A stretch of 64,000 nt of DNA from NCBI GenBank assembly GCA_027338645.1, contig DAHWSH010000024.1:15629-79628 (forward strand). The letters run 5' to 3'. Under the pieces are notes generated by a model, which saw only the letters and a list, made by a program, of their open reading frames with translations, did not search any database and had not been told where the DNA came from. Shown one piece after another: positions 51,616 to 60,826 of the stretch; position 1 is the first letter of the stretch, and each line of letters begins with the position of its first letter. The stretch comes from JAJZIH01 sp021785265. GTDB taxonomy: Bacteria > Pseudomonadota > Gammaproteobacteria > JAKAQQ01. The position numbers and the translations under genes are program-made.

Positions 51616-52370
51616 GCGCGTTGCTCCTGAAGTAACCAGTCATAACCCCGTTTTTCAAGCATCCGGGCGAGATCGGCATCACCCGATTGGACGATTTGGC
51701 CATTGGCGAGGACATGGATCCGGTCCGGGCGAAGGTGATCCAGCAGACGCTGGTAGTGCGTCACCAGGAGAAACGAGCGGTGAGCATCACGCATCGATTC
51801 GATCCCTTGGGCCACTGTCCGGAGCGCATCGATGTCTAGTCCTGAATCGGTCTCATCCAGGAGCGCCAGACGAGGTTCCAGAAGTCGCAGCTGCAGGATC
51901 TCATTACGCTTCTTCTCGCCGCCCGAGAACCCTTGATTGACGGCGCGCTCGAGAAGTTCGGGCTTCATGCCCATCTGCTCGAGTTCGGCGCGGGATCGCG
52001 ACAGAAAATCCAGGGCATCCCATTCGGGCAGCCCTCGTGTTTTTCGGACCGCGTTGACGATGGTCCTCAGAAAAAGCGCGTTGCCGAGGCCCGGAATTTC
52101 AACCGGGTACTGGAAGGCCAAAAAAAGTCCCCGGTGTGCGCGCTCTTCCGGCTTGAGTCCAAGTAGGTTTTCACCTGCAAAGCGGACCTGACCTTGCTGA
52201 ACCGTGTAGGCCTCGGATCCCGCGAGCGTCTGGACCAGAGTGCTTTTCCCGGAACCGTTGGGCCCCATGATGACATGCATTTCACCGGATGGAACTTCCA
52301 GATCGATGCCTCGGAGAATGGGTCGGTCCCCGACCGACACATGAAGATTCGCAATTTCTAGAAGGTTCAT
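51612..52370 (-). CDS. sufC: Fe-S assembly ATPase SufC
   Basis: 252-residue ABC-type ATPase. Walker A is GPNGSGKST at 36-44, the signature is NQGFSGGEKKRNEILQL near 144-160, and Walker B is LALLDETDSGLD near 168-179. It drives conformational change of SufBD during cluster assembly. ATGA overlaps with sufB and sufD flank it. Confidence 0.97.
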   Translation of the reverse strand: MNLLEIANLHVSVGDRPILRGIDLEVPSGEMHVIMGPNGSGKSTLVQTLAGSEAYTVQQGQVRFAGENLLGLKPEERAHRGLFLAFQYPVEIPGLGNALFLRTIVNAVRKTRGLPEWDALDFLSRSRAELEQMGMKPELLERAVNQGFSGGEKKRNEILQLRLLEPRLALLDETDSGLDIDALRTVAQGIESMRDAHRSFLLVTHYQRLLDHLRPDRIHVLANGQIVQSGDADLARMLEKRGYDWLLQEQRA

Positions 52371-53812
52371 CCAACCGCTCCTTCAAGAGTCACAGACAAC
52401 AGTTTCTGGGCTTCAACCGCAAACTCGAGCGGCAGCTTGAGCAAAACATCCCGGCAAAACCCGTTGACGATGAGGCCGGTTGCTTCCTCCTCCGTGAGCC
52501 CCCGCTGCCGGCAGTAGAACAGCTGATCCGCTGAGATTTTCGAAGTGGTGGCCTCGTGCTCGGCACGAGCTGACGCGTTTTCGACCTCAATGACCGGGAA
52601 GGTGTCGGCTCGTGCTGCAGAACCGATCAACAGGGAATCACACTGGGTATAGTTGTGGGCCGTTTGAGCCGTGGATCCCATCCGGACGAGACCGCGGTAG
52701 GCATTGTGGCCATGTCCCGCCGAAATGCCCTTGGACAGGATCGTGCTCCGGGTCCGGCGACCGAGATGGATCATCTTGGTCCCGGTATCGGCTTGTTGAT
52801 AGTTGCGTGCCACCGCAATTGAGTAAAACTCGCCCACGCTGTCGTCGCCTCTCAACACACAGCTCGGATATTTCCAGGTGATGGCAGATCCGGTTTCGAC
52901 CTGGACCCAGGAAATATGGGAACGGTCGCCACGGCATTCCCCCCGCTTGGTCACAAAATTGTAAATTCCCCCTTCTCCTCGCTCGTTACCGGGATACCAG
53001 TTCTGGACCGTGGCATAGCGGATCTCGGCATCCTTGAGGGCCACGAGCTCGACGACCGCCGCATGCAACTGGTTTTCGTCCCGCATCGGCGCCGTGCAGC
53101 CTTCCAGGTAGCTCACGGTGGCCCCTTCGTCCGCGATGATCAGGGTACGCTCAAACTGCCCGGTTTTTGCGGCATTGATGCGGAAATACGTCGAGAGTTC
53201 GAGCGGGCATCGGACCCCCTTCGGCACATAGACAAAAGACCCATCGGTAAAGACCGCTGAGTTCAGGGCGGCAAAGAAGTTATCTCCGGGTGGGACAACG
53301 GATCCCAGATAGGCCCGTACCAGCTCCGGATAATTTCGGATGGCCTCTGAAATCGGGCAAAACACCACGCCGGCTTTCGCCAGGGTTTCGCGAAAGGTCG
53401 TAGCCACCGAGACACTGTCAAAAACGGCATCGACGGCAACTCCTGCAAGTGCAGCCCGTTCATGCAGGGGGATGCCCAGCTTTTCATAGGTCTCAAGGAG
53501 CTTGGGGTCGATATCCTCGAGCGAACCGACGGAAGAGCGGGACTTCGGCGAGGAATAGTACGAAAACCCCTGGTAGTCGATCGGGTCGTAACGGGCGATG
53601 GACCAGTGGGGCTCCTTCATCCGCTGCCAGCCACGGAAGGCGGCTAACCGCCATTCTTTCATGAAATCAGGTTCCTGCTTGATGGCCGATAGACGCTGGA
53701 TCATGGTCTCATCGAGACCCGGGGGGAAAGTCTCCTGCTCAATGTCGGTCACAAACCCCGCGGTGTAATTCCTCTGGATCAATGACTCGAGGTTCTGGGA
53801 TTCGGTACTCAA
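52367..53812 (-). CDS. sufB: Fe-S scaffold protein SufB
   Basis: 481-residue scaffold. Typical stretches are YSSPKSRSSVGSLEDIDPK near 87-105, FVYVPKGVRCPLELSTYFRI near 195-214, ISYLEGCTAPM-like (VSYLEGCTAPMRDENQLHAA near 233) with the Cys involved in cluster assembly, and the C-terminal EHEATTSKISADQLFYCRQRG. It is the first Suf structural gene after the regulator, with a four-base overlap. Confidence 0.97.
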   Translation of the reverse strand: MSTESQNLESLIQRNYTAGFVTDIEQETFPPGLDETMIQRLSAIKQEPDFMKEWRLAAFRGWQRMKEPHWSIARYDPIDYQGFSYYSSPKSRSSVGSLEDIDPKLLETYEKLGIPLHERAALAGVAVDAVFDSVSVATTFRETLAKAGVVFCPISEAIRNYPELVRAYLGSVVPPGDNFFAALNSAVFTDGSFVYVPKGVRCPLELSTYFRINAAKTGQFERTLIIADEGATVSYLEGCTAPMRDENQLHAAVVELVALKDAEIRYATVQNWYPGNERGEGGIYNFVTKRGECRGDRSHISWVQVETGSAITWKYPSCVLRGDDSVGEFYSIAVARNYQQADTGTKMIHLGRRTRSTILSKGISAGHGHNAYRGLVRMGSTAQTAHNYTQCDSLLIGSAARADTFPVIEVENASARAEHEATTSKISADQLFYCRQRGLTEEEATGLIVNGFCRDVLLKLPLEFAVEAQKLLSVTLEGAVG

Positions 53813-54312
53813 GGGTTGGGGCTCCGTTTAGCGGTGGTGACATCGGGGAAATCGATGGGTTCCGGGGGACGGGTAGGGGAGGGGACCGAGCGGGGCAGCG
53901 AACGGTAGGATCCATCTCCGGTCAGGTCCTGCAAAGTAATTTTCGCGAGCGCATTCCGTAACAGCTGGTTGATCCGCTGCCAAGGCGGGCTCACCGCACA
54001 AAAACCCTCCCGATCACAAATATGCGATGCAAGTCCACATTCGATGACGGCCACCTTTCCTTCCAAGGCTTCGAGAATTTCGAGCGCCGTCATGGTGTTG
54101 GCCGGCCGGGCCAGACGGTAGCCCCCGTGTGGACCGCGCTGGGATTCCAGCAGATGGGCACGCACCAGCATTTTGAGCAGCTTGCCGACCGTCGCATAGG
54201 AAAGGTGAGTCTCCTGCGATAGTTCAGTTGCCGTTTTCCAGAGACGATTTTGCCGATCCATGGCTGCGAGCAGCACGGTTCCATAGTCGGTCAACTTCCG
54301 GATACGCAACAT
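53809..54312 (-). CDS. Rrf2-family regulator of the suf operon (IscR/SufR-like)
   Basis: 167-residue winged-helix regulator. The HTH lies in about residues 26-60 (TELSQETHLSYATVGKLLKM), followed by the wing RGPHGGYRLARP. Three Cys, C92, C99 and C105 (C-x6-C-x5-C), stand at nearly the same positions as the [2Fe-2S] ligands of IscR, so it probably senses cluster supply. The C-terminal tail is Pro- and Arg-rich. It leads the eight-gene suf operon, and an IscR type-1-like palindrome lies 37 bases upstream, predicting autorepression. Confidence 0.93.
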   Translation of the reverse strand: MLRIRKLTDYGTVLLAAMDRQNRLWKTATELSQETHLSYATVGKLLKMLVRAHLLESQRGPHGGYRLARPANTMTALEILEALEGKVAVIECGLASHICDREGFCAVSPPWQRINQLLRNALAKITLQDLTGDGSYRSLPRSVPSPTRPPEPIDFPDVTTAKRSPNP

Positions 54313-54348
54313 TGAACTGGACCTAAAATCTTTGCCTAGAGCATATAA

Positions 54349-54361
54349 GACTATTTTAGTC
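54349..54361. promoter_or_regulatory. IscR type-1-like operator of the suf operon
   Basis: GACTATTTTAGTC is a 13-base palindrome (four-base arms around a five-base A/T core) that fits the core GACTRWWWYAGTC of the E. coli IscR type-1 site exactly; the outer flanks match poorly. It lies 37-49 bases upstream of the Rrf2 start in an AT-rich patch that should hold the promoter. Confidence 0.65.
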
Positions 54362-54437
54362 CAATTAGCTGAAAAAAACCATGGCGGAAGTTGAAATGGA
54401 ACTCATGGGATCGATTGGAATATTGCGGCTTCAAGGT

Positions 54438-56042
54438 CTAGTCAGGTTCCGGAAAGTCCCAGATCTCAGAGTCAAAACAAGCCCAAGCCGGTAATTCTTC
54501 GCCCGCGATCAAGTGATGGGTGTAAAGCGCAGCCAACTTGGCAAAACGCGCTTCCTGGGCCGCCAGACCATAGAGCAGGGCGACACTGGCTGCATCAGCA
54601 AGAACACGGAGCCGGTTCTTGGCCGACCACTGGAGTGTCGCCTCGTCTTCGGTCCCAATTCCCATAACCGCTTCACGGGCGCGAGCCCAGGCCATCTGGG
54701 CTTCCGGTGTATGGACCTCGTCCAGAGTGCTTCCCAACCATTCCAGGAAGGGTTCATGCGCCTTTTTTTTTCGAATGACCTCAAGGAGTTCCAAAGCCTG
54801 AATGTTGCTTGTCCCTTCCCAGATGGGGGTAATCAGGGCTTCCCGATGCCAGCGGGCTACGGCGTATTCCTCGAGAAAGCCCAGTCCACCGAACAGTTCC
54901 ATGGCCAATGCCGTGATCCGACCGGCGTGCTCGGCTGTCCGGTTTTTGGCGAGGTGACTCCATAGCCGGGCCTGATGGTAGGCCGGTGGGTAGGGGGGTC
55001 TCGACTGCCAGACCGAATCAAACTGGCTGACTGCCATAAAAGCCAAGGCCAATCCACCCGCCTGTCGGACACGCATCTCGGCCAGGTCGCGCCGCACCAG
55101 GGGATGATTGATGATTGTCTGGCCGAAAGCTGACCGCCTCCGCACCCGGAATCGGGATTCGAGCAGAGATTTCGCGGCAATCCCCATGCTGGCAATGGCA
55201 TTGGCGATGCGTGAGACGGTCAAAACTTCCATCGTATAGTAGATCCCTTCTCTCGGGTCCCCGATCAAGCAGGCTTCCGAGCCTTCGAGTTCGACCTCCC
55301 CCGAAGGCACGGCTCGTGTGGCGGACTTGTTTTTGAGCCGACGGACACGGAAGTTGAGCCGACCCTCCGCATCCAGACGGGGCAGAAGGAAGAGGGCGAG
55401 ACCCTTGGCCCCCGCGGGGGCCCCCTCGGGACGAGCGGTCGTGAGCGCCCAGTCAGCCAATCCCGCACCACTCGCAAAATACTTGTCGCCATCGTAAAGC
55501 CGCCAGTTCCCGCGGGGATCGACAACCGCACGGGTTCGATTGGCTCCGAGGTCATTACCCCCCTGATTTTCGGTCATCCAGGTAGCCCCCCAGTACTGGC
55601 CGGACAGTAATTTTTCCTTGATGGCCACGAGTTCTGGAGCGTATTTGTGGAGCACATACGCGGTTTGCCCGGTGATGGTGAGGATGCAGTAAAGTCCCGG
55701 ATCCGCCAAGAGATATCCCAGAGCAAAATGGTGTTGCCAGCACCCACCCCGATAGGGTGGTTCGAGGATGGGGGCCAAATTCGGCAGGATCACCTTCTCA
55801 ACTGGCGACAGGCGCACCCGGTCGATGCGTTGTCCATCGAGATCGTGATGAATCAGGACGGGAGGGCTTTCCTGGTCAATGTGGTAGCCGGCCTGATAAA
55901 TTTCCCGGCCTGACCATTCACCAAAGCTTCGAAGCTCTGCCTGATGATCGGGATAGGCTGGCCAGAAATGCCGGAGGACCACCTCGAGGTCGGCATCGAG
56001 CAGAAAATGGTTTTGGCCAAAAGCGTAGGAAAGGTGTTGCAT
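54438..56042 (-). CDS. Acyl-CoA dehydrogenase family protein (AidB-like)
   Basis: 534-residue flavoprotein. The FAD-binding block TWMTENQGGNDLGANRTRAV near 170-190 and the C-terminal AMELFGGLGFLEEYAVARWHREALITPIWEGTSNIQ segments place it in the AidB branch, whose members are DNA-associated or act on unusual acyl substrates. The substrate is unknown. ATG 56042 has a strong GGGGAGA Shine-Dalgarno upstream, preferred over ATG 56093. It is divergent from serS. Confidence 0.88.
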   Translation of the reverse strand: MQHLSYAFGQNHFLLDADLEVVLRHFWPAYPDHQAELRSFGEWSGREIYQAGYHIDQESPPVLIHHDLDGQRIDRVRLSPVEKVILPNLAPILEPPYRGGCWQHHFALGYLLADPGLYCILTITGQTAYVLHKYAPELVAIKEKLLSGQYWGATWMTENQGGNDLGANRTRAVVDPRGNWRLYDGDKYFASGAGLADWALTTARPEGAPAGAKGLALFLLPRLDAEGRLNFRVRRLKNKSATRAVPSGEVELEGSEACLIGDPREGIYYTMEVLTVSRIANAIASMGIAAKSLLESRFRVRRRSAFGQTIINHPLVRRDLAEMRVRQAGGLALAFMAVSQFDSVWQSRPPYPPAYHQARLWSHLAKNRTAEHAGRITALAMELFGGLGFLEEYAVARWHREALITPIWEGTSNIQALELLEVIRKKKAHEPFLEWLGSTLDEVHTPEAQMAWARAREAVMGIGTEDEATLQWSAKNRLRVLADAASVALLYGLAAQEARFAKLAALYTHHLIAGEELPAWACFDSEIWDFPEPD

Positions 56043-56176
56043 GACTCTCCCCGGACCGGCGTACTTCACAGCATAGGCCAAACTAGGACCCATGGGCTTG
56101 TGTCAGTCCTCCGGTCATCATGGCATAATGCGCCAAGCTGTTTTCTCCCATTCTTCAAACGACTTCATCGGATCGT

Positions 56177-57490
56177 ATGATCGACATCAAGCTTTTGAGA
56201 CAGGATCCCAGTGGGGTTGCGGCACAGCTGGTACGTCGGGGATTCCGAATGGACCTCGAGTGGTACGTTAGCCAGGAAGCGGAACGCCGGACTCTTCAGA
56301 TGGCCCTTGAAGACCTGCGAAAGCAACGCAATGAAGGTTCACGGAAGGTGGGTGAACTCAAAGCGACTAAAGCCACACCTGATGAACTGGGAATGCGACT
56401 CGAGAAGTTGGCCAAACTGGATCGGGAGCTTGTGGCTGCCGATCAGGCATTCCGAAAACTCAGTGCAACCCTGGAAGCCTTTTATCTGACGCTTCCGAAC
56501 CTGCCGGATTCCACGGTTCCAGAGGGCATGGATGAGAGCGCCAATCAGGAAGTCCGCCGATGGAATACTGCCCCGGACTTCGGTTTTGAGCCTCGGGATC
56601 ATGTCGAGCTGGGTGAGATGATCCAGGGCATGGATTTTTCGTCGGCCCGCGAAATGACGGGCGCCCGCTTTGTCGTCCTCAAGGGCATTCTGGCTCGACT
56701 CCAGCGCGCGCTTACGACCTTCATGCTGGACTGGCATGCCCGCGAATATGGTTACGAGGAAGTCTATGTCCCCCATCTCGTCAATCGGCAGAGCCTCACC
56801 GGAACCGGGCAACTGCCGAAGTTTGAATCCGATCTGTTCCGGGTCGGACCGGATGTCGACTGGTTCCTGATCCCCACGGGCGAAGTCCCCGTCACGAATC
56901 TGGCCCGCGACCACACGTTCCTGAGATCCGAACTGCCCAAGCGGTGGGTGGCCCACACCCCGTGCTACCGTTCCGAGGCCGGTTCCTATGGCAAGGATCT
57001 CAAGGGCATGATCCGACAGCACCAGTTCGAAAAAGTAGAGCTGGTCCAGATCACGCTTCCGGAAGCATCGCCTCAGGCCCATGAACAACTGGTCGAACAC
57101 GCCGAGTCGATTCTCATCCAGTTGGAACTGCCGTACCGGGTGATGCTGCTCTGCGCAGGGGATACGGGTTTTGCATCTGCAAAAACCTACGATCTCGAAG
57201 TATGGCTCCCCAGTCAGAAGCGCTACCGGGAGATTTCCTCCTGCAGCAATTTTCGGGACTTCCAGGCGCGCCGTCTGAATGCCCGCTGGAAGGAGGATGC
57301 GAAATCGAAACCGGATTGGGTCCATACCCTGAACGGGTCGGGACTCGCTGTCGGACGTACCCTGCTCGCGCTTTTGGAGAACCGGCAGGATGAGGGGGGA
57401 GGGATCAGCATTCCTTCCCGCCTCCAGCCCTATCTGGGGGGAATCCATGAAATCCGGAGCGGTGCCAAGGTGGAGCATCCGCCCGGATGA
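56177..57490 (+). CDS. serS: Serine--tRNA ligase
   Basis: 437-residue class II synthetase with the N-terminal coiled-coil arm (about 30-105, LQMALEDLRKQRNEGSRKVG) that holds the long variable arm of tRNA-Ser. Motif 2 contains CYRSEAGSYGKDLKGMIRQH and the C-terminal motif 3 reads GSGLAVGRTLLALLEN. Its ATGA overlap with the MFS gene implies cotranscription. A tRNA-Ser gene lies just beyond, on the other strand. Confidence 0.97.
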   Translation: MIDIKLLRQDPSGVAAQLVRRGFRMDLEWYVSQEAERRTLQMALEDLRKQRNEGSRKVGELKATKATPDELGMRLEKLAKLDRELVAADQAFRKLSATLEAFYLTLPNLPDSTVPEGMDESANQEVRRWNTAPDFGFEPRDHVELGEMIQGMDFSSAREMTGARFVVLKGILARLQRALTTFMLDWHAREYGYEEVYVPHLVNRQSLTGTGQLPKFESDLFRVGPDVDWFLIPTGEVPVTNLARDHTFLRSELPKRWVAHTPCYRSEAGSYGKDLKGMIRQHQFEKVELVQITLPEASPQAHEQLVEHAESILIQLELPYRVMLLCAGDTGFASAKTYDLEVWLPSQKRYREISSCSNFRDFQARRLNARWKEDAKSKPDWVHTLNGSGLAVGRTLLALLENRQDEGGGISIPSRLQPYLGGIHEIRSGAKVEHPPG

Positions 57491-58671
57491 TCCACCGACG
57501 GAAGGTTTTTTGGCCTCTGGGGTTTGTGCTGGCTCTGGGGGTGGTCAGTCTGTTTGCCGATGCCAACTACGAAGGTGGGCGGGGCCTGGCCGGCCCTTTC
57601 CTTCTTTTCCTAGGTGCGATTCCTCTGGGAATCGGTCTTTTGAGCGGGATCATCGAATTCTTCCAATTCGGAGGGCGTTGGATCGGGGGCGTCTGGGCGG
57701 AGTGGGGGGGGAAACCCTGGCGGGTTTTGGTCACTGGATATGCACTCAATCTGTTTGCACTTCCCGCCCTCGTGTTCGCCCATGCCCTCTGGGTGGCCGT
57801 GGGACTTTTCGCGTGCGAGCGTTTGGGGCGGGGAATCCGGAATCCGGTAAAAAACCGCCTGCTTTCCACCGCCGGGTCGGAAATCGGACACGGTAGAGCG
57901 TTTGGCGTCTACGAAATCCTGGACCAGACCGGCGCCGTCATCGGTCCGTTGTTTTTGACATTCTGGCTTTTGGCGCACTCATTACGCACCGCCTTCGCTC
58001 TTCTGGTCGTCCCGGCCATACTCGCCATGGCCATTCTGGTCGTGGCTTATCGCTTTTCTCCTGACCTCACACCAAAATCACCCGACCGAGAAAAGGAATC
58101 CGCGGTGCAAATTACGCGGGGGAAGGGCAGGGGAAATCCATTTCTGCGCTGGGCCACCCTGCTTGTGGCTGCCGGTGGCAGTTATCTCTTTATCGGCTAT
58201 GCCCTGGTGGTCGAACGGCACTGGTCAGCCAGTGCCGTTGCCGGGGGGTTTGCCCTTGTCATGGCCTGCGATGGCTTGGGTGGTCTCGCATCTGGCCTGC
58301 TCTACGACCGGATCGGACGCCGGGCGCTTTATACTCTGCCGCTATTCCTGGTCGCATCCATGGCCCTGATCTTCTGGAGTAAGGGGCTTTTTCTGTGGCT
58401 GGGTCTCGCACTCTGGGGCATCCAGTTGGGATGCCAGGAAACACTCATTCCGGCGGATTTCGGGGCTCAGAAGCCACGACCCAGTACCCGTGCATTCGGC
58501 TCTTTGGGATTCATCTTGGGAGCTGGCCAGATGATCGGAACCGCGATTCTGGGATTCCTGTTTGCCTTCACGCCGACTCTGATTCCGGTCTGGATTGCCG
58601 GGCTGTGCCTCATGGGCGGGATTTGGGTCTATCGTGACCTCAAGCACTGGACAGGAACCCAGGGTCACTGA
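57487..58671 (+). CDS. MFS transporter
   Basis: 394 residues with about 11-12 transmembrane helices. MFS-type features include LFACERLGRGIRNPVKNRLL near 112-131 (a motif shared by a subset of permeases), FGVYEILDQTGAVIGPLFL near 139-157 and LVMACDGLGGLASGLLYDRIGRRALY (motif A-like, near 257-282). The substrate is not predictable. It begins in the serS stop and ends next to the tRNA gene. Confidence 0.85.
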   Translation: MIHRRKVFWPLGFVLALGVVSLFADANYEGGRGLAGPFLLFLGAIPLGIGLLSGIIEFFQFGGRWIGGVWAEWGGKPWRVLVTGYALNLFALPALVFAHALWVAVGLFACERLGRGIRNPVKNRLLSTAGSEIGHGRAFGVYEILDQTGAVIGPLFLTFWLLAHSLRTAFALLVVPAILAMAILVVAYRFSPDLTPKSPDREKESAVQITRGKGRGNPFLRWATLLVAAGGSYLFIGYALVVERHWSASAVAGGFALVMACDGLGGLASGLLYDRIGRRALYTLPLFLVASMALIFWSKGLFLWLGLALWGIQLGCQETLIPADFGAQKPRPSTRAFGSLGFILGAGQMIGTAILGFLFAFTPTLIPVWIAGLCLMGGIWVYRDLKHWTGTQGH

Positions 58672-58672
58672 T

Positions 58673-58762
58673 TGGCGGAGAGGGTGGGATTCGAACCCAC
58701 GAGAGACTTGCATCTCTGCTGGTTTTCAAGACCAGTGCAATCAACCGCTCTGCCACCTCTCC
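58673..58762 (-). tRNA. tRNA-Ser (anticodon UGA)
   Basis: On the minus strand the acceptor GGAGAGG (5' end at 58762) pairs with CCTCTCC, followed by discriminator G and an encoded CCA (58675-58673). The anticodon arm CTGGT-CTTGAAA-ACCAG gives anticodon TGA. There is a long variable arm (AGAGATGCAAGTCTCT region) and a GTGGG-TTCGAATC-CCCAC-type T arm, as expected for a class II tRNA-Ser. Confidence 0.97.
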
Positions 58763-58778
58763 CGGATCAGCCCCCGCT

Positions 58779-58784
58779 ATTGTA
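58779..58784 (-). promoter_or_regulatory. Probable -10 element of the tRNA-Ser promoter
   Basis: On the minus strand TACAAT matches the -10 consensus at five of six positions. It is followed by the GC-rich stretch GCGGGGGC up to the tRNA, a layout common at stringently controlled stable-RNA promoters. The -35 region is weak. Confidence 0.45.
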
Positions 58785-58812
58785 CGGGATCCTTCTGATG
58801 TGGCGGTAGGAA

Positions 58813-59262
58813 TTACATCGGGTGCGCTTCGTTCACGGTTTCGTTGAGGAGCAACCAGTAGAGGCCCAGCTGTTTCACAGCCTGCATGAAGTCATCGAAA
58901 CTTACCGGTTTCCTGACGTAACTGTTGGCTCCCAGCCGGTAACTTTCCACAAGATCACGCTCTTCCTTGGAGGAGGTTAGGATGATTGTCGGCAGGTAAC
59001 AGGTCCGTTCATGAGTGCGGACACGCTTCAGAACCTCGAAGCCATCCACTTTGGGTAGCTTGAGGTCGAGCAGCATGATGACCGGCAGTGGATGGACGTA
59101 TTTTTCGGTCTCGGCATCGTGATGGTGAAGAAAATCCAATGCCTCAACTCCATTGGAGGCGACGTGAATTTGGTTCAGGATCTGGTTTTTCTGGAAGGCC
59201 CGCAGGGTAAGGGCAATGTCATCCGGGTTGTCTTCGACCAGAAGAATGCTTTTTTCAGGCAT
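58813..59262 (-). CDS. Stand-alone response regulator (Rcp1/CheY-like receiver)
   Basis: 149-residue single receiver domain of the Rcp1 type (LLVEDNPDDIALTLRAF near 7-23). The phosphoacceptor Asp66 is in MLLDLKLPKVDGF, the conserved Thr/Ser in IILTSSKEERD and the Lys in SYVRKPVSFDDF. No output domain. Its ATG lies inside the 3' end of the histidine kinase gene (8-base overlap), making it the obvious partner. The longer open frame upstream is the kinase gene read in another frame. Confidence 0.92.
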   Translation of the reverse strand: MPEKSILLVEDNPDDIALTLRAFQKNQILNQIHVASNGVEALDFLHHHDAETEKYVHPLPVIMLLDLKLPKVDGFEVLKRVRTHERTCYLPTIILTSSKEERDLVESYRLGANSYVRKPVSFDDFMQAVKQLGLYWLLLNETVNEAHPM

Positions 59263-60826
59263 GGGCGGGTTCTCCCGATGGCAGGTGAAGATAAAACGTA
59301 GTTCCCCGTCCCGGTTGGCTTTGAACCCAGATCCGTCCTCCATGGCGCAGAACGATCCGGTGGACCGTCGCAAGCCCGACTCCGGTTCCTTCAAAATCCC
59401 GGCTGTCATGAAGCCGCTGGAAAGGCACGAATAGTTTGTTCGCATATTCCATGTCGAAACCGACCCCATTGTCGGCAAAATGATAAGCCGGTTCTCCGTC
59501 CTGGATGGACTGACCCACATGGATCCGGGCCTCCGGGTTACGGGATGTAAATTTTCGGGCATTGTCCAAGAGGTTGAAAACCAGAACCCGGAGAAGTTTC
59601 GGATCCCCCCGGACGGGCAGGGGATGGTCAACCTCCAGTGTGATTTTCCGTCCGCTACCGCTCTCTTCCAATTCCGCCATGACCGATTGGGCCAGCTCGC
59701 CGAGGTCGAAGGCTTCCGGGTTGAGCGGAGCCTTGGAAACACGAGCCAGCTGCAAGAGGTCATCGATGAGAAGTGCCATCCGGCCGGCTGCAGCTTGGAT
59801 CCGGACCAGGTAGCCTTGGGCCACAGGATCCAGTCGGTTTCCGAAATCCTCCATCAGGGCTTGACTGAAACCGGCAATGGCTCGGAGTGGGGATCTCAGG
59901 TCATGAGAGACCGAATAGGAAAAGGATTCCAGTTCCTGGTTCAGCGCTTCAAGGTGCAAAGTTCGCTCTTGAACCTTATTCTCGAGATCGCGGTTGAGTT
60001 CCAAAATGGCCTGCTCGGACCGCTTACGTTCCGTGATGTCGCGCAGGAATGCCGTGAAGCTGAACTTGGATCCCTCGGGAATCGCCATGACCGTGAGTTC
60101 GATGGGAAAACGCTCGCCGTTGGCTCGTAGAGCTTCCATTTCCAAACGGTGTCCTAGAATCTTGGAGGTTTGTGTCTCGAGAAACCGCCGAAGCCCTTCT
60201 TCATGGGACTTGCGCCATTCCGGTGGAATCAGGAGATCAGAGAGGGTCTTTCCCCTGACTTCTTCTTGTGTCCATCCGAAGAGGGCCTCTGCAGCCGGAT
60301 TGGCCTCGGTCAGTTCCCCCCGTTCATTGATGGTGATAATGGCGTCGATGGAATAACGCAGGATGGCAGTCTGGCGAGCTTGGCTTTGCTGGAGATCCTT
60401 CAGGGACCGTTCATGCTCGGTCATGTCGTAGACCGCCACCAGGCGGGCTTCGTGGTTCTTCCAAGTCAATGCATGGGAGACGACTTCCACGGTGATGAGG
60501 GTGCCATCGTGCAGGCGGTGGTGCCAGAGGCCTGCAGAACCCAGTTCCGGATGGGCCATCTGGACAAAGGAGCTGAGACGGTCGCGATCCTCCATTGGTC
60601 GAATGTCATTGAGGGTCATGGAGAGGAATTCATCACGCGAATAGCCGTACTTGGCTTGGGCAGCATGGTTGACCAGAAGAAACCGGAGGCTTTCGGTCTC
60701 GTAGATCCACATGGGAATGGGTTGCTGCATGAACAGGTATTCGTAGTTCTCCTGCAGCCCTTTCCGTCCTATTGTCCGTGTTTTCGGGTTGGCCGGAGTC
60801 TTTTTTTTCTGGGCTCGCGGTTTCAT
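59255..60826 (-). CDS. PAS-PAS sensor histidine kinase
   Basis: 523 residues, soluble, with no transmembrane segment. Two PAS domains (about 25-145 and 150-275) are followed by a coiled-coil linker and a kinase core: H-box SVSHDLRSPLRAI with His308, N-box LLDNARKFTSRN near 433, G1 DNGVGFD near 466 and G2 GTGVGLATVHRI near 492. It resembles the cytoplasmic kinases of phytochrome or oxygen-sensing circuits, but the input signal cannot be told. Cotranscribed with the EAL protein before it and the receiver after it. Confidence 0.93.
   Translation of the reverse strand: MKPRAQKKKTPANPKTRTIGRKGLQENYEYLFMQQPIPMWIYETESLRFLLVNHAAQAKYGYSRDEFLSMTLNDIRPMEDRDRLSSFVQMAHPELGSAGLWHHRLHDGTLITVEVVSHALTWKNHEARLVAVYDMTEHERSLKDLQQSQARQTAILRYSIDAIITINERGELTEANPAAEALFGWTQEEVRGKTLSDLLIPPEWRKSHEEGLRRFLETQTSKILGHRLEMEALRANGERFPIELTVMAIPEGSKFSFTAFLRDITERKRSEQAILELNRDLENKVQERTLHLEALNQELESFSYSVSHDLRSPLRAIAGFSQALMEDFGNRLDPVAQGYLVRIQAAAGRMALLIDDLLQLARVSKAPLNPEAFDLGELAQSVMAELEESGSGRKITLEVDHPLPVRGDPKLLRVLVFNLLDNARKFTSRNPEARIHVGQSIQDGEPAYHFADNGVGFDMEYANKLFVPFQRLHDSRDFEGTGVGLATVHRIVLRHGGRIWVQSQPGRGTTFYLHLPSGEPAHA

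Noticed and set aside
54320..54330. GGACCTAAAATC near the Rrf2 start as a second operator half
   Set aside because: It resembles the palindrome arm but has an extra base and no partner at operator spacing.
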